Assembly: GCA_024349245.1 (NCBI GenBank) | Contig: JALDNG010000464.1 | Span: 62,001-126,000, forward strand | Direction of reading: 5' to 3' | DNA length: 64,000 nucleotides | Source: Neodontobutis hainanensis | Lineage: Eukaryota; Chordata; Actinopteri; Gobiiformes; Odontobutidae | Shown here: positions 38,206-50,200 of the stretch, piece after piece | Layout: every line of letters starts with the position of its first letter | Numbering within the stretch: position 1 is the stretch's first letter | Program-made: the position numbers and the translations under genes | The notes under the pieces: generated by a model | What the model saw: the letters and a program-made list of their open reading frames with translations, nothing else | Database searches by the model: none | Told to the model about the DNA's origin: nothing

Positions 38206-39440
38206 GAGACTGTAGACTTGTAGAGTTGAACAGACTTGAGAGCAGCAGTAGTATAGACACTAGATTGGCTTTAAAACTGACTGTAGACGAGCATTAGAAC
38301 AGACTGTAAACGTCCAGTAGAACAGACTGAGAATATGCAGAAGAAAAGACTGTACAGATTGAGTAGTACAAACTCTAGACGAGCATTAGAACAGACTGTA
38401 TATAAGTATTAGAAAACATTCTAGACATGCTTTAGAACAGACTGTAGAGGTGCGGTAATACAGACTGTAGACGAGCATTAGAACAGACTGTAGAAGTGCA
38501 GTAGTATAGACTGTAGACGTTTATTAGAACAGACTGTAGACCTGCAGTAGAACAGACTGACAATATGCAGAAGAAAAGACTGTATATGAGTATTAGAAAA
38601 CACTCTAGAAATGCTTTAGAACAGATTGTAGAGGTGCAGTAATACAGACAATTGACTTGCATTAGAACAGACTGTAGATGTTCATTAGAACAGACTTTAG
38701 TAGAGCAGTAGTACAAACTGGCATTAGAACAGACGGTAGAGGTTGAAGAGACTGTAGACTTGTAGAGTTGAACAGACTTGAGAGCAGCAGTAGTATAGAC
38801 ACTAGATTGGCTTTAAAACTGACTGTAGACGAGCATTAGAAGAGACTGCAAACGTCCAGTAGAACAGACTGACAATGTGCAGAAGAATAGACTGTAGAGA
38901 TGCAGTAGTACAGACTGTAGACGAGCATTAGAACAGACTGAATATGAGTATTAGAAAAAGACTCTAGACATGCTTTAAAACAGACTGTAGAGGTGCAGTA
39001 GTTCAGACTATAGACGAGCATTAGAACAGACTGTAAACGTCCAGTGGAATAGACTGACAATGTGCAGAAGAATAAAATGTAGAGGTTCAGTAGTTTAGAC
39101 TGTAGATGTGCATTAGAACAGACTGTAGACGTGCAGTAGAACAGACTGTAAATGAGCAGTAGTACAGACTGTAGACGTTTATCAGAGCAGACTGTAGACG
39201 TGCAGTAGAACAGACTGTAGATGAGCAGTAGTAAAGTCTGTAGACTTGCATTAGAACAGACTGTAGATGTGCATTAGAACAGACTGTAGACGTTTATTAG
39301 AACATACTTTAGTAGAGCAGTAGTACAAACTGGCATTAGAACAGACGGTAGAGGTTGAAGAGACTGTAGACTTGTAGAGTTGAACAGACTTGAGAGCAGC
39401 AGTAGTATAGACACTAGATTGGCTTTAAAACAGACTGTAG
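38206..39440 (+). repeat. Three dispersed copies of a variant block inside family B
   Basis: A distinctive, slightly over-length variant (GACTTGTAGAGTTGAACAG), followed by TTGAGAGCAGCAGTAGTATA and GGCTTTAAAACTGACTG or GGCTTTAAAACAGACTG, occurs at 38215, 38747 and 39369. The spacings (532 and 622 bp) differ, so the copies come from more than one exchange event. Confidence 0.75.
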
Positions 39441-39529
39441 ATGTGCATTAAAACAGACTTTAGAAGTGCAGTAGTAGAGACTGTAGATGTGTAGTAGAAC
39501 AGACTGTAGACGTGCAGTAGAACAGACTG

Positions 39530-40940
39530 TAGATGAGCAGTAAAACAGACTGTAGACGTGCAGTAGAAGAGACTGTAGATGAGCAGTAGTACAGTTTGTA
39601 GACTTTCATTAGAACATACAGTAGATGTCCTTTAGAATAGACTGTAGATGTGCAGTAGAACAGACTGACGATGTGCAGAAGAATAGACTGTAGAGTTGCA
39701 GTAGTTGAGACTTTAGACGAGGATTAGAACAGACTGTACATGAATATTAGAAAAGACTGTAGAGGTGCAATAGTACAGACTGTAGACGAGCATTAAAACA
39801 AACTGTAGTTGTGCAGTAGAACAGACTGTAGATGTGCATTACAAAAGACTGTAGACGTTTATTAAAACAGACTATAATTGTGCAGTAGAAAAGACTGTAG
39901 ACTTACAATAGAACAGACTGTAGAGGTGCAGTTGAACAGACTATAGACGTGCAGTTGAACAGACTTCAGAGAAGCAGTAGTACAGACTCTAGATTGGCTT
40001 TAGAACATACTGTAAATGAGCTTTAGAACAGACTGTAAACGTCCAGTAGAACAGACTTACAATTAGTGACTGTAGACGACCATTAGAACAAACTGTAGAT
40101 ATGCAGTAGAAGAGACTGTAGAGGTGAAGTAGTACATAATATTGACAATTATTAGAACAGACTGTAGACGTACAGTAGAACAGACTCATGATAATTATTA
40201 GAACAGACTATAGATGTCCAGTAGAACAGACTGTAGATGAGCAATAAAACAGACTGTAGACGTGCAGTAGAAGAGACTGTAGATGAGCAGTAGTACAGTT
40301 TGTAGACTTTCATTAGAACATACAGTAGATGTCCTTTAGAATAGACTGTAGATGTGCAGTAGAACAGACTGACAATGTGCAGAAGAATAGACTGTAGAGT
40401 TGCAGTAGTTGAGACTTTAGACGAGGATTAGAACAGACTGTACATGAATATTAGAAAAGACTGTAGAGGTGCAATAGTACAGACTGTAGACGAGCATTAA
40501 AACAAACTGTAGTTGTGCAGTAGAACAGACTGTAGATGTGCATTACAAAAGACTGTAGACGTTTATTAAAACAGACTATAATTGTGCAGTAGAACAGACT
40601 GTAGACTTACAATAGAACAGACTGTAGAGGTGCAGTTGAACAGACTATAGACGTGCAGTTGAACAAACTTCAGAGAAGCAGTAGTACAGACTCTAGATTG
40701 GCTTTAGAACATACTGTAAATGAGCTTTAGAACAGACTGTAAACGTCCAGTAGAACAGACTTACAATTAGTGACTGTAGACGACCATTAGAACAAACTGT
40801 AGATGTGCAGTAGAAGAGACTGTAGAGGTGAAGTAGTACATAATATTGACAATTATTAGAACAGACTGTAGACGTACAGTAGAACAGACTCATGATAATT
40901 ATTAGAACAGACTATAGACGTCCAGTAGAACAGACTGTAG
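39530..40940 (+). repeat. 704-bp tandem block duplication inside family B
   Basis: A block beginning near 39530 recurs at an offset of 704 bp (for example GACGTGCAGTAGAAGAGACT at 39555 and 40259). Shared rare variants include ACAGTTTGTAGACTTTC, ACATACAGTAGATGTCC and GACTCATGATAATTATT. A few substitutions separate the copies, such as GACGATGTG at about 39670 versus GACAATGTG at about 40374, and AGACGTCC versus AGATGTCC near the end. Confidence 0.85.
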
Positions 40941-42908
40941 ATGTGCATTAGAAAAGACTGTAGAAGTTTATTAAAACAGACTATAGTCGTGCAGTAGAAC
41001 AGAGTGTAGACGTACAATAGAACAGACTGTAGAGGTGCAGTTGAACAGACTGTAGACGTGCAGTTGAACAAACTGTAAATGTGCATTAGAACAGACTGTA
41101 GACGTCAAATAGAATAGACTGTAGATGTGCAGTAGAACAGACTGACGATGTGCAGAAGAGTAGACTGTAGAGTTGCAGTAGTTGAGACTTTACACGAGGA
41201 TTAGAACAGACTGTAAATGACTATTAGAAAAGACTGTAGACATGCTTTTGAACAGACTGTAGAGGTCCAGTAGTACAGACTGTAGAAGACTATTAAAGAA
41301 ACTGTAGATGTTCAGTAGAAGAGAATGTAGATGTACATTAGAAAAGACTGTAGACGTTTATTAAAACGGACTATAGTCGTGCAGTAGAACAGAGTGTGGA
41401 CGTATAATAGAACAGACTGTAGAGGTGCTGTTAAACAGACTGTAGACGTAAAGTTGAACAGGCTTCAGAGCAGCAGTAGTACAGACTCTAGATTGGCTTT
41501 AGAACAGAATGTAGATGAGCTTTAGAACATACTGTAAACGTCCAGTAGAACAGACTGACAATTAGAACAGATTGTAGATGTGCAGTAAAACAGACTGTAG
41601 ACGTGCAGAAGAAAAGACTGCAGCAGAGCAGTAGTACAGACTGTAAACTGGCATTAGAACAGATTGTAGACAAGCAGTAGAACAGACTGTAGAGGTGCAG
41701 TAGTAGAGACTGAAGATATGTAGTAGAGCAGACTGCAGACGTTTTTCAGAACATACTGTAGACGTGCAGTTGAACAGACTGTAGATGAGCAGTAGTACAG
41801 ACTGTAGATTTGCATTAGAACAGACTGTAGATGTGCATTGGAACAGACTGTAGATGTGCAGTAAAACAGACTGTAGATGTGCAGTAGAACAGACTGCAGT
41901 AGAGCAGAGGTACAGACTGTAAACTGGAATTAGAACAGACTGTAGATGTACAATAGAACAGACTGTAGACGAACATTAGAATAGACTGTAGACGTCGAGT
42001 AGAACAGAATGTAGATGTGCAGTAGTACAGACTATAGACCTGCATTAGAACAGACTGGGATGAGCATTAGAACAGATTATAGACGTGCATTAGCACAGAC
42101 TGTAGATGTCCATTAGAACAGACTGTAGATGTGCAGTAGAACAGACTGACGATGTGCAGAAGAATAGACCGTAGAGCTGCAGTAGTTGAGACTTTACACG
42201 AGCATTAGAACAGACTGTACATGAGTATTAGAAAAGACTGTAGACATGATTTAGAACAGACTGTAGTGGTGCAGTAGTACAGACTGTAGACCTGCAGATT
42301 AACAGACTGTAGCTTTGCATTAGAACAGACTGTAGTTGTGCAGTAGAACAGAATGTAGACTTGCAGTAAAACAGACTACAGAGCAGCAGTAGTACAGACT
42401 CTAGACTTGCATTAGAACAGACTGTACATGAGTATTAGAAAACACTCTAGACATGTTCTAGAACAGACTGTAGAGGTGCAGTAGTTCAGACTGTAGACGA
42501 GCATTAGAACAGACTCTATATGAGTATTAGAAAACACTCTAGACATGCTTTAGAACAGACTGTAGAGGTGCAATAATACAGACTGTAGACGAGCATTAGA
42601 AAAGACTGTAGAAGTGTAGTAGTACAGACTGTAGATGTGCAGTAGAACAGACTGTAGACGTTTATTAGAACAGACTGTAGACCTGCACTAGAACAGACCG
42701 TATATGAGCAGTAGTACAGACTATAGAAATGGATTAGAACAGACTGTAGATGTGCATTTGAACTGACTTTAGAAGTGTAGTAGTAGAGACTGTAGATGTG
42801 TAGTAGAACAGACTGTAGACGTTTATCAGAACAGACTGTAGACGTGCAGTAGAACAGACTGTAGATGAGCAGTAGTAAAGACTGTAGACTTGCATTAGAA
42901 CAGACTAT

Positions 42909-43388
42909 CACTCCCCTCCGTCCTTTTAGTCAATTAAGAGTTCTTTTTACTGATGGCACGATGAAACTTTATTGTGCTTCTTGTACAAACTTCTTTACTG
43001 TTACTTCGTCCTTCTTACACATCTTTTATCACCTTTTACCACAGTCAAACTATAACAGGTACACCAATAACACAAGTTACTAAGAACAATAATAAGGTAA
43101 AATAAAGACACAACCATGACATGAAACCAATATAAACATACCTCGCTGGCTGACCCATATTCAGGAGGTAGAATGATGACTTATTTACTATTCACTGTTA
43201 ACAATCATCTTGGCTTAATTTGCCATGCCTTTTTTTCCGCTTGCACGAGTGTCTCCTGATTAATGGCATGGGTGGAACCAACAACAGCTAACAATAGTTC
43301 CTACCCTTCCTAGCTTCAGAATAAAAGTGTAAAACCACAAAAAAAATGTGCACACAACACAAAATATAATTTACAACCCAAAGTATGG
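42909..43388. mobile_element. Unclassified ~480-bp insertion in the 23-bp array
   Basis: The array stops at AGACTAT and resumes at TGGCAGTAAAACAG. Between them lies non-repetitive sequence unrelated to either minisatellite. On the - strand it reads like an LTR or a 3' UTR, with an AATAAAG-type polyadenylation signal (around + strand 42965-42975) near one end. The longest + frame, about 72 codons, is not recognisable. I could not identify confident inverted termini or a clean target duplication, so a solo LTR, a fragment of another element or captured unique DNA all remain possible. Confidence 0.45.
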
Positions 43389-46300
43389 CAGTAAAACAGA
43401 CTGTAGATGTGCAGTGGAACAGACTTCAGACGTTTATTAGAACAGACTGTAGACCTGGACTAGAAAAGACCGTAGATAAGCAGTAGTACAGACTATAGAC
43501 TTGCATTAGAACAGACTGTAGATGTGCATTAGAACAGACTGTATACGAGTATTAGAAAACACTGTAGACATGCTTTAGAACAGACTGTAGAGGTGCAGTA
43601 GTTCAGACTGTAGACGAGCATAAGAACAGACTGTATATGAGTATTAGAAAATACTCTAGACATGCTTTAGAAGAGACTATAGAGGTGGAGTAATACAGAC
43701 TGTAGACGAGTTTTAGAACAGACTGTAGAAGTGCAGTAGTACAGACTGTAGATGTGCAATAGAACAGACTGTAGACGTTTTTTAGAACAGACTGTAGACG
43801 TGCAGTAGAACAGACTGTAGACGAGCAGTAGGACAGACTGTAGACTTGCAATAGAACAGACTGTAGATGTGCATTAGAAATAGACTTTAGATGTGCAGTA
43901 GTAGAGACTGTAGACGTTTATCAGAACAGACTGTAGACATGCAGTAGAACAGACTGTAGATGACCAGTAGTACAGACTGTAGACGTTAATTAGAACAGAC
44001 TGTCGATGTGCAGTGGAACAGACTTTAGACATTTATTAGAACAGACTTTAGACCTGGACTAGAACAGACCGTAGATAAGCAGTAGTACAGACTATAGACT
44101 TGCATTAGAACAGACAGTAGATGTACATTAGAACAGACTGTAGATGTGCAGTAAAACAGACTGTAGACGTGCAGTGGAAGAGACTGTAGTAGAGCAGTAG
44201 TACAGATTGTAAACTGGCATTAAAACAGACTGTACAGATGCGGTTGAACAGACTGTAGTCGTGCAGTTGAACAGACTTCAGAGCAGCAGTAGTACAGACT
44301 CTAGATTGGATTTAGAACTGACTGTAGACAAGCATTAGAACATACTGTAAACGTCCAGTAGAACAGACTGACAATGTGCAAAAGAATAGACTGTAGAGAT
44401 GCAGTCGTACAGACTATAGACGAGAATAAGAACAGACTCTATATGAGTATTAGAAAACACTCTAGACATGCTTTAGAACAGACTGTAGAGGTGCAGTAGT
44501 TTAGACTGTAGACGAGCTTTAGAACAGACTCTATATTAGTATTAGAAAACACTCTAGACATGCCTTAGAACAGTCAGTAGATGTACATTAGAACAGACTG
44601 TAGAGGTGCAGTAATACAGACTGTAGACGAGCATTAGAAAAAAGACTGTAGAAGTGCAGTAGTACAGGCTTTAGACTTGCATTAGAAAGAACTGTAGATG
44701 TGCATTAGAACAGACTTTAGAAGTGCAGTAGTAGAGACTGTAGATGTGCAGTAAAACAGACTGTAGTTGTGCAGTAGAACAGACTGCAGTAGAGCAGAGG
44801 TACAGACTGTAAACTGGCATTAGAACAGACTGTTAAGGTGCAGTTGAACAAACTGTTGTTGAGCAGTTGAACAGACTGTAGATGTGCATTAGAACAGACT
44901 GTAGACGTCAAGTAGAACAGACTGTAAATGTGCAGTAGTACAGACTAAAGACCTGCATTAGAACAGACTGTGCACGAGCATTAGAACAAACTATAGACGT
45001 GCATTAGAACATACTGTAGTAGGAAAGTAGAACAAACTGTAGAGATGCAGTAGTACAGAATGTCGACAAATATCAGGACAGATTATAGTAGACGTGCAGT
45101 AGAACAGACTGTAGACTCTCATTAGAACAGACTGTAGATGTCCATTAGAACAGACTGTAGTTTTGCAATAGAACAGACTGACGATGTGCAGAAGAATAGA
45201 CTGTAGATGTGCAGTAGTTGAGACTTTAGACGAGCATTACAACAGACTGTACATGAGTATTAGAAAAGACTGTAGACGTGCTTTAGAACAGACTGTAGAG
45301 GTGCAGTAGTACAGACTGTAGACGACCATTAGAACAAACTGTAAATGTGCAGTAGAAGAGACTGTAGAGGTGCAGTAATACAGAATTTTTACAATTAATA
45401 GAACGGACTGTAGACGTGCATTAGAACAGACTTTAGACAATTATTAGAACATACTGTAGACGTCCAGTAGAACAAACTGTAGATGTCCAGTAGAACAGAC
45501 TGTAGATGTGCATTAGAAGAGACTGTAGACATTTATTAAAACAGACTATAGTCGTGCAGTAGAACAGACTGTAGACTTACAATAGAACAGACTTCAGAGC
45601 AGCAGTAGTACAGACTGCAGTAGAGAAGTAGTACAGACTGTAAACTGGCATTAGAACAAACTGTAGAGGTGCAGTTATACAGACTGTAGACGAGCTTTAG
45701 AACAGACTGTATATGCGTATTAGAAAACAATCTAGACAAGCTTTAGAACAGAATGTAGAGGTGCAGAAATACAGACTGTAGACGAGCATTAGAACAGACT
45801 GTAGAAGTGCAGTAGTACAGACTGTAGATGTGCAGTAGATTTGAATGTAGACTTGCAATAGAACAGACTATAGAGGTGCAGTTGAACAGATTGTAGAAGC
45901 GCAGTTAAACAGACTTCAGAGCAGCAGTAGTACAGACTCTAGAATGGCTTTAGAACTGATTGTAGACGAGCATTAGAACTTTCTGTAGACGACCATTATA
46001 ACAGACTGTACATGTGCAGTAGAAGAGACTGTAGAGGTCCAGTAGTACAGAATGTTGACAATTATTAGAACAGACTGTAGACGTGCAGTAGAACAGACTC
46101 TAGACAATTATTAGAAGAGACTGTAGAAGTCGAGTAGAACAGACTGTAACTGTGCATTAGAACAGACTGTAGATGTGCAGTAAAACAGAATGTAGACTTG
46201 CAATAGAACAGACTGCAGAGCAGCAGTAGTACAGACTCTAGACTGGCATTAGAACAGACTATAGACGTGCAGTAGAACAGACTATAGTTGTGCGGTAGGT

Positions 46301-47146
46301 AGTACAGACTGCATTAGAACAGACTGTGGACGAGCATTTGAAGAGACTATAGACGTGCATCAGAACAGACTGTAGATGTGCAGTAGAAGAGACTGTAGAG
46401 GTGCAGTAGTACAGACTGTCGACAATTATTAGAAAAGACTATAGACGTGCAGTAGAACGGACTGTAGACAATTATTAGAACAGACTGTAGACTTGCAATA
46501 GAACAGACTGACAATGCTTCAGAGAAAAAGACTTTAGTGGTGCAGTAGTTTAGACTGTAGACGAGCATTAGAACAGACTGTATATGAGTATTATAAAACA
46601 ATCTAGACATGCTTTAAAACAGAATGTAGAGGCGCAGTAATACAGACTGTATACGAGTATTAGAACAGACTGTAGAAGTGCAGTAGTATAGACTGTAGAT
46701 GTGCAGTAGAACAGACTGAAGACGAGCAGTAGATTAGAATGTAGACTTGCAATAGAACAGACTATAGACTTGCAGTTGAACAGATTGTAGACGTGCAGTT
46801 GAACAGACTTCATAGCAACAGTAGTACAGACTCTAGAATGGCTTTAGAACTGATTGTAGACGAGCATTAGAACTGACTGTAGACGACCATTAGAACAGAA
46901 TGTACATGTGCAGTAGAAGAGATTGTAGATGTGCAGTAGAACAGACTGACAATGCTTCAGAGGAATAGACTTTAGTGGTGCAGTAGTTCAGACTGTAGAC
47001 GAGCATTAGAACAGACTGTATATGAGTATTAGAAAACACTCTAGACATGCTTTAGAACAGACTGTAGAGGTGCAGTAGTACAGACTGTAGATGTGCAGTA
47101 GAACAGACTGTAGACGTTCATTATAACAGACTGTATAGGGCGGCAG

Positions 47147-47157
47147 TGGCTCAGGGG
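47147..47157 (+). promoter_or_regulatory. Pol III A box of the SINE
   Basis: TGGCTCAGGGG fits the tRNA A-box consensus TRGYNNARNNG at every constrained position. It starts nine bases into the element, as in a tRNA gene. Confidence 0.85.
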
Positions 47158-47189
47158 TAGAGCGGTCGTCTTTCAACCGGAAGGTAGTG

Positions 47190-47200
47190 GGTTCGATTCC
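47190..47200 (+). promoter_or_regulatory. Pol III B box of the SINE
   Basis: GGTTCGATTCC matches the B-box consensus GGTTCGANTCC exactly. It lies 32 bases after the A box, a normal spacing. Both boxes are intact, so this copy could still be recognised by TFIIIC. Confidence 0.9.
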
Positions 47201-50200
47201 CGCTCTCCCCACATTTCATACTGTCGTTGTGTCCTTGGGCAAGACACTTAACCCACCTTGCCTCGTATGAATGTGTAAGAATGTTCAGTGAATGTATGTG
47301 GTGATGGTCGGAGAGGTCTTAGGCGTAAAATGGCTGCCACATCACCAGTGTGTGACTGTGTATGAATGAATAATGGCCGCTTTGAGTCCCTTGGTCCCTT
47401 GGGAGAAAAGCGCAATATAAATCCAATCCATTAACTGTAGACCTGCAGTAGAACAGACCAAAGATGAGCAGTAGTACAAAATTTCGACTTGCATTAGAAC
47501 AGACTGTAGATGTGCATTAGAATAGACTTTAGAAGTGCAGTAGTAGTGACTGTAGATATGCAGTAGAACAGACTGTAGAAGTTTATCAGAACAGACTGTA
47601 GATGTGCAGTAGAACAGACTGTAGGTGAGCAGTAGTACAGAATGTAGACTTGCATTAGAACAGACTGTAGATGTGTATTAGAACAGACTGTATATGAGCA
47701 GTAAAACAGACTGTAGACGTGCAGTAGAACAGACTGCAGTAGAGCAGAAGTACAGACTGTAAACTGGCATTAGAAATGACTGTAAACGTCCAGTAGAACA
47801 GAGTAACAATGTGCAGAAGAAAAGACTGTAGAGGTGCAGTACTACAGACTGTACATGAGCATTACAACAGACTGTATATGAGTAGTAGAAAACACTGTAG
47901 ACATGCTTTAGAACAGACTCTAGAGGTGCAGTTTAACAGACTGTAGACGAGCATTAGAACAGACTGTATATGAATATTAGAAAACACTCTAGAAATGATT
48001 TAGAACAGACTGTAGAAGTGCAGTAGTTCAGACTGTAGACGAGCATTAGAACAAACTGTATATTTGAATTAGAAAACACTATAGACATGCTTTAGAAGAG
48101 ACTGTAGATGTGCAGTAAAACAGAATGTAGACATGCAGTAGAACAGACAGCGGTAGAGCAGTAGTACATACTGTAAAATGGCATTAGAACAGACTGTAGA
48201 GGTGCAGTTGAACAGACTGTAGACTTAGAGTTGAACAGACTTCAGAGCAGCAGTTATACAGACTCTAGATTGGCTTTAGAACTGACTGTAGACGAGCATT
48301 AGAACAGACTGTAGATGTGCAGTAGAACAAACTGTAGACGTAGAATAGAACAGACTGTAGACGAGCATTAGAACAGATTGTAGACATCCAGTAGAACAGT
48401 CTGTATTTGTGCAGTTGTACAGACTAAAGACCTGCATTAGAGCAGACTGTGGACGAGCATTAGAACAGACTGTAGATGTGCAGTAGAACAAACTGTAGAT
48501 GTGCAGTAGAACAGACTGACGATGTGCAAAAGAATAGACTGTAGAGGGCAGTAGTTGAGACTTTACACGATTATTAGAACAGACTGTACATGAGTATTAG
48601 AAAAGACTGTAGACATGTTTTAGAACAGACTGTAGAGTTCCAGTAGTACTGACTCTAGACGACCATTAGAACAAACTGTAGATGTGCAGTAGAAGAGACT
48701 GTAGATGTGCAGTAGTACAGAAAGTTGACAATTATTAAAAGAGACTCTAGACGTGCAGTAGAACAGACTCTAGACAATTATTAGAACAGACATTAGACAT
48801 CCAGTAGAACAGACTGTAGATGTGCATTAGAGGAGACTGTAGACGTTTAATAAAAGAGACTATAGTCGTGCAGAAGAACAGACTGTAGACGTACAATAGA
48901 ACAGACTGCAGTGGTGCAGTTGAACAGACTGTAGACGTGCAGTTAAACATACTTCAGAGCAGCAGTAGTACAGACTCTAGATTGGCTTTAGAACTGACTG
49001 TAGACGAGCATTAGAACAGACTGTAAACATCCAGTAGAACAGACTGACAATGTGCAGAAGAATAGATTGTAGAGATGCAGTAGTTCAGACTGTAGACTAG
49101 CATTAGAACAGACTGTATATGAGTATTAGAAAACACTCTAGACATGCTTTAGAACAGACTGTAGAGGTGCAGTAGTTCAGACTGTAGTCAAGCATTAGAA
49201 CAGACTGTAGATGTGCAGTAGAAGAGACTGTAGAGGTGCAGTAGAACAGACTGTCGACAATTATTAGAAAAGACTATAGACGTGCAATAGAACGGACTGT
49301 AGACAATTATTAGAACAGACTGTAGACTTGCAGTAGAACAGACTGACAATGCTTCAGAAGAATAGACTTTAGAGATGCATTAGTTCAGACTATAAACGAG
49401 TATTAGAACAGACTGTATATGAGTATTAGAATAGATTGTAGACATGCTTTAGAAGAGACTGTAGAGGTGCAGTAGTACAGACCGTAGACAAGTATTAGTA
49501 CAGATTATAGACTTGCATTAAAACAGACTGTAGATGTGCATTAGAATAGCCTGTAGACGTACAATAGAAGTGACTGTAGAGGTGCAGTTGAACAGACTGT
49601 AGACGTGCAGTTGTACAGACTTCAGAGCAGAAGTAGTACAGACTCTAGATTTGCTTTAGAACAGACTGTAGGCGAGCATTACAACAGACTCTACACGTCC
49701 AGTAGAAGAGACTGACAATGTGCAGAAGAATAGACTCTAGAGGTGCAGTAGTACAGACTGTAGATGAGCATTAGAACAGAATGTATTTAATTATTAGAAA
49801 ACACTGTAGACATGCTTTAGAACAGACAGTAGAGGTGCAGTTGTACAGACTGTAGACGAGCATTAGAACAGATTGTATATTTGTATTAGAAAACACTCTA
49901 AACATGCTTTAGAACAGACTGTAGAGAAGCAGTAATAAATAATGTTGACGAGCATTATAATAAAGACTATAGACATGCAGTAGAACAGACTGCAGTAGAG
50001 AAATAGTAAAGACTGTAAACTGGCATTAGAAGAGACTGTAGAAGTACAGTAGTACAGACTGTAGATGTGCAGTAGAAAAGACTGTAGACGTTTATTAGAT
50101 CGACTGTAGACCTGCAGTAGAACAGACAGTAAATGAGCATTAGAATAGACTTTAGAAGTGCAGTAGTAAAGACTGTAGATGTGCAGTAGAACATACTGTA

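Larger units (their letters stand above)
47138..47433 (+). mobile_element. tRNA-derived SINE, ~296 bp
   Basis: The insertion opens with a tRNA-like head (GGGCGGCAGTGGCTCAGG) that contains both internal RNA polymerase III boxes. It is followed by the conserved fish SINE body with CCTTGGGCAAGACACTTAAC, and ends AAGCGCAATATAAATCCAAT. This organisation matches the tRNA-derived SINEs common in teleosts; I do not assign a named subfamily. ACTGTA occurs at both edges and is a possible short target duplication, although it is also part of the host repeat. The array continues in the same orientation on both sides. SINEs carry no protein; they are mobilised by a partner LINE. Confidence 0.88.

Noticed and set aside
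47138..47210. Functional tRNA gene (B box perfect, TTC in the anticodon-loop position)
   Set aside because: The acceptor and anticodon stems do not pair properly and the sequence continues into a SINE body with the typical 3' tail; it is a tRNA-derived SINE head.
47006..47212. Minus-strand frame beginning MGRAGIEPTTFRLKDD
   Set aside because: This is the antisense translation of the SINE tRNA head fused to 23-bp repeats, a familiar false protein in annotated genomes.
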